A stretch of 64,000 bases of DNA from Pollutimonas sp963706785 (GTDB lineage Bacteria; Pseudomonadota; Gammaproteobacteria; Burkholderiales; Burkholderiaceae_B): assembly GCA_963706785.1 (NCBI GenBank), contig CAVPNJ010000002.1, forward strand, positions 248,001-312,000. Direction: 5' to 3'. Made by a program: the position numbers and the translations under genes. Numbering within the stretch: position 1 is the first letter of the stretch; every line of letters starts with the position of its first letter. Positions 16,187 through 24,211 of the stretch are shown one piece after another. The notes beneath the pieces were generated by a model that made no database searches, was not told the origin of the DNA, and worked only from the letters and a program-made list of their open reading frames with translations.

Positions 16187-16303
16187 ATGGGGCCGGATAA
16201 AAGCGCCCTCGAACGCGTGCCTGGATACTGGCCGGAATCAGGTGATAAAATCATTCTTCGTAATAGCGCCGATTTGCTTGATCTGCTTGCGGGCGCCTCA
16301 TAA
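16187..16303 (+). CDS. 38-residue small ORF in the metX leader
   Basis: ATG at 16187 is preceded by the strong ribosome-binding sequence AGGAAGG (16177-16183). The frame encodes 38 residues, beginning MGPDKSALERVPGYWPESG, with a hydrophobic/acidic helix-like end (LLDLLAGAS), then TAA at 16301-16303. The metX start lies 21 bases downstream. It could be a small protein or a translated leader that couples to metX. It has no Met or Cys run that would make an obvious attenuator peptide. I know no family for it. Confidence 0.5.
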   Translation: MGPDKSALERVPGYWPESGDKIILRNSADLLDLLAGAS

Positions 16304-16323
16304 ATCCAGCTAAAGAGGTCCTT

Positions 16324-18186
16324 ATGGCCGATATTTCCGTACCTGATATTTCCTCAATTACCGCTACAGCTTCATTGCCAGCCTCCGCCGTCGTGGTGCC
16401 GCCCGGATCTGTCGGAATCGTCAGTCCCCAATTAATACCGTTTAACGAACCCCTGCACTTAACCAGCGGTCAGGTGTTGCCGAGCTATGAATTGGCGGTA
16501 GAAACTTATGGCACCCTAAATGCGGAACGCAGCAATGCGGTGCTGATCTGTCATGCGCTAAATGCATCCCATCATGTGGCAGGCATCTCGGCCAGTAATC
16601 CGAAAGACATCGGCTGGTGGGACAATATGGTCGGACCCGGCAAGGCCGTGGATACCGATAGATTCTTCGTTATTGGGGTCAATAATATCGGCTCCTGTTT
16701 TGGCTCCACAGGACCGGCGAGCATTAACCCAGCAACCAATGACCGATGGGCTGCCGCCTTCCCGATGCTTACGGTAGAAGATTGGGTGCAAGCCCAGGCT
16801 CGTCTCGCCGACTATTTCGGAATCGAAAAACTGGCTGCTGTAATGGGCGGGTCGCTTGGCGGGATGCAGGCCTTGAGCTGGGCTATTACTTGCCCGGACC
16901 GTATTGGCCATTGCATTGTTATTGCCAGTACACCTCGCCTGTCGGCACAGAATATCGGCTTTAACGAGGTTGCGCGTCGTTCCATTATCAGCGACCCCGA
17001 CTTTCATGGAGGCGACTACTATTGCCATAATGTCGTGCCCCGACATGGCTTGTCGGTGGCTCGCATGGTGGGGCATATAACCTATCTTTCGGACGACGAC
17101 ATGGCCGAGAAGTTTGGCCGCACGCAGCGCTCACCCGCCGATAATGGCGAATTTCATTACGGATATGATGTCGAGTTCGAAGTTGAGTCGTATCTACGCT
17201 ATCAGGGCGAGAAATTCTCTACATACTTCGATGCGAATACCTATTTGTTAATAACGCGGGCGCTCGATTATTTCGATCCGGCCCGTAATCACGGCGGAGA
17301 CCTCGACCGTGCGCTACGCGACGTTAGTGCTGATTTCTTGCTGATTTCTTTCAGTACCGACTGGCGTTTTCCGCCGGCCCGATCACGTGAAATTGTGCGG
17401 TCATTGCTAAAAAACAAGCGTCCTGTTACCTACGCAGAGATCGATGCACCCCATGGGCATGATGCTTTTCTACTTGACGATGTTCGTTATCACGCGGTGG
17501 TTCAGGGCTATTACGACCGAATCGCCGCCAAGCTTGGCTTGCCAGAGCGCGGTCAGATCGAGGGGGGTGTTAGCGTGAGCCGATCTACCGTAGCCCCCAA
17601 GCATGTACGGGCCGACCTTAAGCGCATCGCAAGCTGGATCGAACCCGAGAGCCGTGTCCTTGATTTAGGCTGTGGCGACGGAACCTTGCTCGCTTATTTG
17701 CAAGACAATAAGAACGTTACTGGGGCAGGGGTGGAACTTAGCGATGAGCTCGTGATCGCTTCAGTTCGTCGGGGCGTACAGGTGATCCAGCAAAATCTGG
17801 AAGAGGGACTGGCCTTGTTCGACGACCAGCAGTTCGACACGGTTGTCCTCTCGCAGACTTTGCAGTCCATGCACCACACAGAGCATATCTTGCGTGAGAT
17901 GGCCCGGGTGGCGCGATTTGGTATTGTGTCATTTCCAAACTTTGGATATTGGCCTCACGGATGGTCGATTCTTTCAGGCCGCATGCCTGTAACGGGCGAA
18001 ATGCCTTATCAATGGTTTGACACACCCAACATCCACTTATGCACACTAAAAGATTTTGAAGATCTTGCCCTGGCATTGAGTTTGCGCATCACGCACCTGG
18101 CAACATTCAATGGCAATAAAGAAGTTAAACTTTTTCCCGGTTGGCGCAGTACCTTGGCCGTCTACCGCTTTGAATCACCATACTAA
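16324..18186 (+). CDS. metX-metW: MetX homoserine O-acyltransferase and MetW read as one frame
   Basis: The 620-residue frame joins two methionine-biosynthesis proteins. Residues 1-414 are an alpha/beta-hydrolase acyltransferase: GGSLGG nucleophile Ser177, Asp346 in STDW and His379 in PHGHD form the triad that acylates L-homoserine. Residues from 418 are MetW, a class I methyltransferase-like protein (VLDLGCGDGTLL) that is usually a separate neighbour and supports MetX activity. The junction holds six G (17562-17567). Removing one G gives a MetX stop TGA at 17576-17578 that overlaps an internal GTG start; adding one gives a TAG at 17571-17573. Two genes separated by a miscalled G-run are thus as likely as a true fusion. 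GAGG precedes the metX ATG. Confidence 0.88.
   Translation: MADISVPDISSITATASLPASAVVVPPGSVGIVSPQLIPFNEPLHLTSGQVLPSYELAVETYGTLNAERSNAVLICHALNASHHVAGISASNPKDIGWWDNMVGPGKAVDTDRFFVIGVNNIGSCFGSTGPASINPATNDRWAAAFPMLTVEDWVQAQARLADYFGIEKLAAVMGGSLGGMQALSWAITCPDRIGHCIVIASTPRLSAQNIGFNEVARRSIISDPDFHGGDYYCHNVVPRHGLSVARMVGHITYLSDDDMAEKFGRTQRSPADNGEFHYGYDVEFEVESYLRYQGEKFSTYFDANTYLLITRALDYFDPARNHGGDLDRALRDVSADFLLISFSTDWRFPPARSREIVRSLLKNKRPVTYAEIDAPHGHDAFLLDDVRYHAVVQGYYDRIAAKLGLPERGQIEGGVSVSRSTVAPKHVRADLKRIASWIEPESRVLDLGCGDGTLLAYLQDNKNVTGAGVELSDELVIASVRRGVQVIQQNLEEGLALFDDQQFDTVVLSQTLQSMHHTEHILREMARVARFGIVSFPNFGYWPHGWSILSGRMPVTGEMPYQWFDTPNIHLCTLKDFEDLALALSLRITHLATFNGNKEVKLFPGWRSTLAVYRFESPY
17560..17580 (+). 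promoter_or_regulatory. internal ribosome-binding site and GTG start for metW
   Basis: GAGGGGGG is followed seven bases later by GTG (17575-17577), which would start MetW as VSRSTVAPKHVRADL. This is a normal translation start signal lying exactly at the domain junction, arguing that metW is, or recently was, a separate cistron. Confidence 0.6.
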
Positions 18187-18207
18187 AGAGGCCCGATCAT
18201 CGCTTCG

Positions 18208-19440
18208 TTGACCCGTGTTTATGCCAGCCCGCGAGTTATCCCCTTATTGGTGCTGGGTTTTGCAAGCGGGCTACCCCTGGCATTAACGGGCGGAACATTG
18301 CAGGCTTGGGCGACCCTGTCGGGAGTCTCGCTTCAAAATATTGGTTTTCTGACTCTTATCGGGACCGCTTACACAATTAAATTTCTATGGGCGCCGCTGA
18401 TTGACCGCTACGCCCCGCCGGTTCTCGGGCGCCGTCGTAGCTGGATATTCTTCACTCAGTTGCTTCTTGGTGCCGTCATCGCGGCCATGGGTCTGTATTC
18501 CCCTTCCGATAATCTGATGATATTGGCCTTGCTTGCCGTGATAGTGGCGTTTTTGTCGGCGACGCAGGATATCGCTTTTGATGCTTACAGCACCGACGTG
18601 CTACGCAAGGAAGAACGCGCCGCCGGCGCGGCGGTGAAAGTGCTGGGTTATCGTGTGGCGATGATCGTGTCCGGAGGTTTGGCGCTGGTGCTGGCCGACC
18701 GATGGCTAGGATGGAGCAATACCTATTTTGTCATGGGCGCATTGATGGCGTTGTGCGCAGTGGCCACCGTGCTGGCGCCTGAGCCTGAGGTCATCGCACG
18801 GGCGCCCAGATCGCTTGCTATCGCAGTGGTCGAACCATTGCTGGAATTTTTCAAGAGGCCTGGCGCGCTGAGCATATTGTTGCTCATCATTTTGTACAAG
18901 CTTGGCGATGCCTTTGCCGGGGCGCTGTCAACCACATTCTTGCTGCGCGGTGCAGGGTTCACGGGTACTGAGGTGGGTGCTGTCAATAAGGTTTTCGGGT
19001 TGGCGGCGACGATTATTGGAGCGCTCGCAGGCGGCGCTTTCATGTCCCGCCTCGGTCTGTACCGATCCTTAATGCTGTTTGGCCTGCTGCAAGCCGTATC
19101 GAACTTCGGGTATTGGGTGCTTGCCGTGACGCCACCCCATGTGTATTCCATGGCCCTGGTGGTGGGCATCGAGAACCTCTGTGGTGGTTTGGGGACGGCG
19201 GCTTTTGTGGCGTTGCTTATGGCCCTATGCAAGCATGAATTTTCTGCCACGCAATTTGCGTTGTTGTCCGCCTTGTCGGCAGTTGGGCGCACTTATCTCG
19301 CTGGACCGCTCACGCCGCCATTGGTGGAATCCATAGGATGGCCGGGCTTTTTCGTGATCACTGTGCTTATTGCTGTCCCAGGGTTGATTTTGCTACGAAT
19401 CCGACGTGTCGAAATCGATGGGCTGGAAGCCGCGCGCTGA
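18208..19440 (+). CDS. ampG: AmpG-family MFS muropeptide permease
   Basis: The 410-residue protein has about 12 transmembrane helices and the AmpG/PAT signature (LTLIGTAYTIKFLWAPLIDR, then RRRSWI and the ATQDIAFDAYSTD loop). AmpG proteins import anhydro-muropeptides from the periplasm for cell-wall recycling and, in many bacteria, signal beta-lactamase induction. The gene lies 21 bases after metW, the order metX-metW-ampG being usual in relatives. The start is uncertain: TTG at 18208 is the first conventional start, but AAAGAGG (18185-18191) is better spaced for a non-canonical ATC at 18199. Confidence 0.88.
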   Translation: MTRVYASPRVIPLLVLGFASGLPLALTGGTLQAWATLSGVSLQNIGFLTLIGTAYTIKFLWAPLIDRYAPPVLGRRRSWIFFTQLLLGAVIAAMGLYSPSDNLMILALLAVIVAFLSATQDIAFDAYSTDVLRKEERAAGAAVKVLGYRVAMIVSGGLALVLADRWLGWSNTYFVMGALMALCAVATVLAPEPEVIARAPRSLAIAVVEPLLEFFKRPGALSILLLIILYKLGDAFAGALSTTFLLRGAGFTGTEVGAVNKVFGLAATIIGALAGGAFMSRLGLYRSLMLFGLLQAVSNFGYWVLAVTPPHVYSMALVVGIENLCGGLGTAAFVALLMALCKHEFSATQFALLSALSAVGRTYLAGPLTPPLVESIGWPGFFVITVLIAVPGLILLRIRRVEIDGLEAAR

Positions 19441-19620
19441 TCTTTCGCCAAGCGCGACACGCCATATGATATTGCCAACGTCGTAAGCGTCGAGCCGTGC
19501 TTGTGAATGAATGCCCTATGCACTTTATGCATGTGCAAACCAATCTGAGGCCATAGAAGTTTGACGCGGCCGGGGCCTCCCGTTATGCTATTAACCTTAT
19601 TTACGTCTCGGGTATTTGTT

Positions 19621-19815
19621 ATGGATATGTCCATTGAAAGCACTGTCAGCGCAGCGCTAAGTCTAAAAGGGATCAATGCTGCCCAAGAACAACAAAACGT
19701 GCTGTTGCGCAAGGTTCTTGATACCCAAGCACAAGCCATTTCCAGCATTATGGACACCATCCCTAAGCTGTCAGTGTCAGGGCCAGTTGGAACACGGCTG
19801 CACGTAACCGCTTAA
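19621..19815 (+). CDS. YjfB-like putative motility protein
   Basis: From ATG at 19621 the protein has 64 residues, starting MDMSIESTVSAALSL; Gln-rich helices follow (AAQEQQNVLLRKVLDTQAQA). This matches the small YjfB family, often annotated as putative motility proteins of unknown function. A frame reading 20 codons further upstream has no support. No flagellar or chemotaxis genes are in this window, so the gene is isolated from its presumed system. Confidence 0.65.
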   Translation: MDMSIESTVSAALSLKGINAAQEQQNVLLRKVLDTQAQAISSIMDTIPKLSVSGPVGTRLHVTA

Positions 19816-19908
19816 GATTTCGATTTTTTCTTCGGCGCAGTTTTTATCTGCATTAGCGCCTTCCACCGGGTAGTGCTGGCGCTGCCAGTGTGTATGGCCG
19901 CGCCGTCG

Positions 19909-20583
19909 TCAAAATTCGCAAATATTATCTTGCAGTAAAGGTCCGGCTTTCAGCCATACCAGACATCCGCCGGACTGTGTATGGGCATTCAAGTCCATTC
20001 CAGCTGGCAGTCTCAGCCACGATAGCGGTTCGAATGTCTCTTGGCCGACTGCAAACGAACCGGACACAACCAGAAGTTCCAGACCCGCTGGGTTCTGGAT
20101 TTGTACAGGTGTGTCGGGATTCCAATGTTCAAGCGCTACATGCTCGTGCGCATTGTTAAACAAGTTAATAGAAGTCGCGCTGTTATCACCTTTCTGCCGC
20201 CCATTGTCATTAGGTGGCAAATATACGACTTTTTCGACGTCGTCTTTCCTAAATTGCCATAGCTTGACGAAGATGACGCAGCCCTTCTCGGACGCCGGTG
20301 TGTGGCTGGTTCCGGGCGGGTTCCTGACATAGGATCCGGGGGGGTAATCCCCACGTTCGTCCTGGAAGACACCTTCAAGAACCAAAAATTCTTCGCCGCC
20401 CGGATGCATATGCCATGGAAAACGGCTATGCGCCGCGTACCGCACGATAGAGGTTGCGCGGGCTTTTTCTTCACCAATACGAAAAAGCATGCGGCGTTCG
20501 ACGCCCTTTGAAGGGCTCGGCACCCAGTCCTGCCGTCCGGCATGAACCGAGGTTCGAATAGAGAGATCTGCGTTCAAGAGCAT
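19909..20583 (-). CDS. ChrR-like double-cupin protein
   Basis: From ATG at 20583, which has AAGG eight bases upstream, the protein has 224 residues. The first cupin repeat has the metal-binding pattern PWHMHPGGEEFLVLEG and PGSYVRNPPGTSH; the second repeat is degenerate (LELLVVSGSFAVG, then LRLPAG). This is the arrangement of ChrR-type cupins, which are anti-sigma-factor sensor domains or stand-alone metal enzymes. No sigma factor is adjacent, so an enzymatic or sensing role of its own is likely. It is divergent from the MDR oxidoreductase gene. Confidence 0.82.
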   Translation of the reverse strand: MLLNADLSIRTSVHAGRQDWVPSPSKGVERRMLFRIGEEKARATSIVRYAAHSRFPWHMHPGGEEFLVLEGVFQDERGDYPPGSYVRNPPGTSHTPASEKGCVIFVKLWQFRKDDVEKVVYLPPNDNGRQKGDNSATSINLFNNAHEHVALEHWNPDTPVQIQNPAGLELLVVSGSFAVGQETFEPLSWLRLPAGMDLNAHTQSGGCLVWLKAGPLLQDNICEF

Positions 20584-20796
20584 AACGATTGCCTTTTGGG
20601 GCAAGGTGCCGGGATTTAGAATGGGGCTTCGCACATATTACTTCTTTCCGTTGTTAGACTTACATGCGTCAGAGTCTTGAATCCAGGCAGCGGCTATAGA
20701 TCCGGGCTGGCATGATAGGTCAGTAATCGTCTCAGCGTAGATGGAAAGCCGTCCACTAAACTGCTCATTTGTTTCATTTCTCTGGGAGCTCAATCT

Positions 20797-21807
20797 ATGG
20801 ATATCAGAACCATACAGGTATTGCCAAAAGGCGGTTTCGAGAAGGTCGTCATCGGCATCACCCAGGCGCGTGATCCGGGCCCTGGCGAAATCAGCGTCCG
20901 TATACATGCCAGTTCCCTGAACTTTCATGATTACATAGTCGTGAGCGGTGCCACGGCGCTAGACGAAGTGCGGATCCCGATGTCCGATGGCGCAGGCGAG
21001 GTCATCGCAGTAGGTGAAGGCGTCAATGAATTCGCTGTCGGCGATCATGTAGTCAGTACGTTTTTCCCGGACTGGATTGACGGTGCACCGCAGGCGCCGG
21101 GCTTTTCCCGAACCCCGGGCGACGGTATCGATGGGTATGCCCGCGAGCAGGCGACTATGCCGGCGACGGCATTTACTCATGCTCCGCGTGGTTTCAGTCA
21201 TGCGGAATCGGCAACATTGACGACGGCCGGGCTGACTGCCTGGCGCGCACTAATGGAAGACGGCGCTTTGAAGCCAGGTGAAACCGTGCTAGTACAAGGC
21301 ACTGGCGGTGTGTCGGTCTTTGCGCTGCAGTTCGCGAAGCTTGCTGGCGCACGGGTCATCGCTACTTCTTCAAGCGACGAAAAGCTGGTGCGCATGAAAG
21401 CAATGGGCGCTGATGAACTGATCAATTATCGAAATAATCCTGACTGGGGGATGATGGTGCGCGAGCTTACCGGCGGCCGCGGCGTCGATCATGTCATCGA
21501 AGTCGGTGGCCCGGCAACTTTGCACCAATCAATGCTTGCGAGTCGAGTGGGCGCACACATCGCCATGATCGGCGTGCTTAGCGGCGTCGATAGTCAACTT
21601 CCGCTCGGTTTGGCGCTGGCACGTCAATTGCGTTTTCAGGCTTTGTTGGTAGGTACTCGCCGTCAGCAGCAGGATATGATTCGGGCAATTGAAGCGAACG
21701 ATCTGCATCCGGTGATCGACAGGCATTTCCCTCTGGAGCAAATTGTCGCCGCATTCCGCTATCAAGAAAGTGGGCAACACCTTGGCAAAATCGTGCTCGA
21801 CATCTGA
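20797..21807 (+). CDS. NAD(P)-dependent MDR-family alcohol dehydrogenase/quinone oxidoreductase
   Basis: The 336-residue protein has the GroES-like catalytic domain (HASSLNFHDYIVVSG at about residues 37-51) and a Rossmann domain with VLVQGTGGVSVFALQFAKLAG. It lacks the Cys-rich structural-zinc lobe and has no catalytic-zinc Cys-His set, so it is closer to zinc-independent quinone oxidoreductases of the MDR superfamily. It should reduce an enone, quinone or aldehyde with NAD(P)H. The divergent cupin gene may share its promoter region. Confidence 0.88.
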   Translation: MDIRTIQVLPKGGFEKVVIGITQARDPGPGEISVRIHASSLNFHDYIVVSGATALDEVRIPMSDGAGEVIAVGEGVNEFAVGDHVVSTFFPDWIDGAPQAPGFSRTPGDGIDGYAREQATMPATAFTHAPRGFSHAESATLTTAGLTAWRALMEDGALKPGETVLVQGTGGVSVFALQFAKLAGARVIATSSSDEKLVRMKAMGADELINYRNNPDWGMMVRELTGGRGVDHVIEVGGPATLHQSMLASRVGAHIAMIGVLSGVDSQLPLGLALARQLRFQALLVGTRRQQQDMIRAIEANDLHPVIDRHFPLEQIVAAFRYQESGQHLGKIVLDI

Positions 21808-21829
21808 TGCACAGGCATCGTCACAGTAC

Positions 21830-22927
21830 TTAACCGGCCAGGGTTTCAAGCACCATGGCTGCTGCAATCGCCAACATTAACAACATTGTCGCCATATTAC
21901 AGGCCAATACATTGCGTTTATTTTCTACGTTGTCATACAGCACCGAGCCCGCCGCAATGGAGGCAGCTGCGGCCGCCAAGATGCCGAGTGTGTTCTCGAG
22001 GATACCGGTCGGAAATAGCACATGCCAGACGGCATTGAAAGACACGCAGACACCGAAGTGAATCAGAAAAATTGAATAGGATCGATGTCCAAGCCATATC
22101 AGCGGCGCCGAGCATGGCCAGCCTTTCAGCGACTCTTTTTTCCCGGCGAGGCTAAGCAACAGAGCCATCGCAAACACGACGGCAACTGAGTCGCGGTATT
22201 CCAGCCAAAGTGCCATCGCGCTCAAGAACACTATGCCGATCAACAGCGACTTGCCCGACGCACTATGGCTGGACCAGTAAGACAGCATGCCCAGACCATA
22301 GGCACCAAAAAAATAAGGGGCATAGTCCTCATAGGAAGTGTCGCGGTTGATTCCCCATAGCGATGCAGCCACAAGCACGCCAATTAAAATGGGGAATCCG
22401 GTCCGGCAGGACGGCGGTGCATAAGCAGTCAGCGCCGTTAGCAACACCGTTGCGGCAAATAACTGCAAATCGATAGCGACATACCAGACGCCGGCGGATA
22501 AGGCTTCCATGCCCAGCAAATCGTGCAGCAAGAGGACATGCGCCAATAATTGCAACAGGCTGGGAGGCGCAGAAAGCGAAGTGTGCTCAAACCACGGACG
22601 TACCATCGCGGTAACTAGCATAGTGATAGCCACGGCAAACAGAAAGGGTGTGATCAGACGTTTGTAGCGTTTCCGCAGTAAAGATGTCCATGGAATATTG
22701 ATGATTTTTCCATGGGGCGCTATTTGGGCCGCAACAAGATATCCGGCTAGAACCAGGAATATTTGTACGGCGAGACGAGCATAGTTGAACAGCCAATTAA
22801 TTAGATTTGGTGCAGCGGAATGCACGACATCGGACATCGGACCGTAAAACGCCAAGTGGTGAAATACAATGGCCACGCATCCCAAGCCTTTAATGGTGTC
22901 GATAAGCGGCAAACGAGAATGCGACAT
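21830..22927 (-). CDS. acyltransferase 3 (OafA/NodX-type) membrane protein
   Basis: The 365-residue protein has about ten transmembrane helices and the acyltransferase-3 start DTIKGLGCVAIVFHHLAFYGP, whose His in FHH is the conserved catalytic residue, followed by RLAVQIFLVLAGYL. These enzymes transfer acetyl or other acyl groups to surface polysaccharides or peptidoglycan. No polysaccharide genes are near, so the acceptor is unknown. It is divergent from gltS. Confidence 0.88.
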   Translation of the reverse strand: MSHSRLPLIDTIKGLGCVAIVFHHLAFYGPMSDVVHSAAPNLINWLFNYARLAVQIFLVLAGYLVAAQIAPHGKIINIPWTSLLRKRYKRLITPFLFAVAITMLVTAMVRPWFEHTSLSAPPSLLQLLAHVLLLHDLLGMEALSAGVWYVAIDLQLFAATVLLTALTAYAPPSCRTGFPILIGVLVAASLWGINRDTSYEDYAPYFFGAYGLGMLSYWSSHSASGKSLLIGIVFLSAMALWLEYRDSVAVVFAMALLLSLAGKKESLKGWPCSAPLIWLGHRSYSIFLIHFGVCVSFNAVWHVLFPTGILENTLGILAAAAASIAAGSVLYDNVENKRNVLACNMATMLLMLAIAAAMVLETLAG

Positions 22928-23018
22928 GGTTTTTATGAATTTGTGTCTAGGTATTTCTGTCGTAGTTTATCGCAAGCGGCATCGTACAATATCTCAACCT
23001 TTGAAATAGGGAATGACT

Positions 23019-24209
23019 ATGAGCTTTGGCGCGCTGGGCTCGCTACTGGTAGCCATTGCAATGCTGCTGGTCGGAACGCTGGTCAACCGCAAGGTAGGGG
23101 TGTTATCGCGCTATAACATTCCCGATCCGATTACGGGTGGGCTGATCTTCGCCGTGGTCGCATCGATCGCAGCCGCCACCATAGACTTCGAATTCAACTT
23201 CGACCACACCATCAAGCCTGTTTTTTTGCTAATGTTTTTTAGCGGTGTAGGCCTGTGCGCCGATTTGCGCATGCTGAAGCGCGGCGGCAAAGCCTTGCTG
23301 ATCTTTCTGGTAGTGCTATTCCCTTATATCGTGCTGCAGAACCTGGTTGGAGTCAGTATGGCCAAGGTGCTCGACTTGCACCCCATTTTTGGCTTGGTGG
23401 CGGGTTCGATAACGCTTGTCGGTGGCCACGGAACTGGTGCCGCGTACGCCGCCCGCTTCGCCGAAGTGAACAACCTTCAAATGGTCATGGACCTGACCAT
23501 GACTGTCGCTACGATTGGGTTGGTTGTAGGTGGGATCACCGGAGGTCCAATCGCGCAATTTCTTATCAACCGCTACAAGTTGCGGTCAGCGGCAGAGGCG
23601 ACCGCCATTACGGACGAACTCAAGCAGCCAGTGACTCCGATCAGCACCGTTTCAGCATTGGGTTCGTTGGCCGGAATTTTCACGGCTGTCGTTGCTGGCC
23701 AATGGCTTGCCAGCAAGTTTTCAGGTGGATCTGTCACTATTCCTGCATTCTTGTGGTGCATGCTAATCGGGATTACCATCCGGAACCTCTTGCCCTTCAT
23801 CGGGATCCGTTTCGACGATCGCGCTGGGGAACTGATTTCGAACGTGTGCCTTTCATTGTTCCTGGTCATGACCATGATGGTTCTCAATTTGGTTGATGTC
23901 GCGCTATCTGCCGGACCCTTCGTGTTGATCATACTTGTGCAAGTTGTGTTCATCTTCCTGTATGTGGTTCTGGTGTGTTTCCGATTCATGGGCCGTGATT
24001 ACGAGGCGGCCGTTACGTCGGCAGCATTTATTGGATTCAATATGGGATCGACGGCCACCGCCATGGCCAATATGCAGGCAGTGACAGCCAAACATGGACC
24101 TGCTCCCACAAGCTATCTTATCGCTCCGTTGGCGGGTGCATTTTTTGTCGACATCATGAACGCCTTTGTTCTTACTGGCATGCTGGCCATTCCCTTTATC
24201 GGGGGCTGA
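23019..24209 (+). CDS. gltS: sodium/glutamate symporter GltS
   Basis: The protein has about 396 residues and ten or more transmembrane helices. GltS-family features are seen: NIPDPITGGL near residue 35, VGGHGTGAAYAARF, and a second reentrant-type repeat FIGFNMGSTATAMANMQAV. GltS carriers import glutamate with Na+. ATG at 23019 has AGGGA six bases upstream and is preferred to the ATG two codons before. The stop is two bases before the ATG of a TAXI-type binding lipoprotein, so the two are translationally linked and probably form one transport system. Confidence 0.92.
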   Translation: MSFGALGSLLVAIAMLLVGTLVNRKVGVLSRYNIPDPITGGLIFAVVASIAAATIDFEFNFDHTIKPVFLLMFFSGVGLCADLRMLKRGGKALLIFLVVLFPYIVLQNLVGVSMAKVLDLHPIFGLVAGSITLVGGHGTGAAYAARFAEVNNLQMVMDLTMTVATIGLVVGGITGGPIAQFLINRYKLRSAAEATAITDELKQPVTPISTVSALGSLAGIFTAVVAGQWLASKFSGGSVTIPAFLWCMLIGITIRNLLPFIGIRFDDRAGELISNVCLSLFLVMTMMVLNLVDVALSAGPFVLIILVQVVFIFLYVVLVCFRFMGRDYEAAVTSAAFIGFNMGSTATAMANMQAVTAKHGPAPTSYLIAPLAGAFFVDIMNAFVLTGMLAIPFIGG

Positions 24210-24211
24210 AT

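Noticed and set aside
16115..16323. SAM or SAH riboswitch upstream of metX
   Set aside because: I looked for the conserved cores and pseudoknot partners of known SAM/SAH classes and found none; a small ORF explains part of the leader instead.
18208..18210. TTG as an unquestioned ampG start
   Set aside because: The ribosome-binding sequence AAAGAGG is 16 bases away, too far; the start remains open, so I did not treat it as settled.
23255..23896. 213-residue plus-strand frame inside gltS
   Set aside because: Alternate-frame shadow, rich in Arg/His/Trp as expected for a frame-shifted membrane protein gene.
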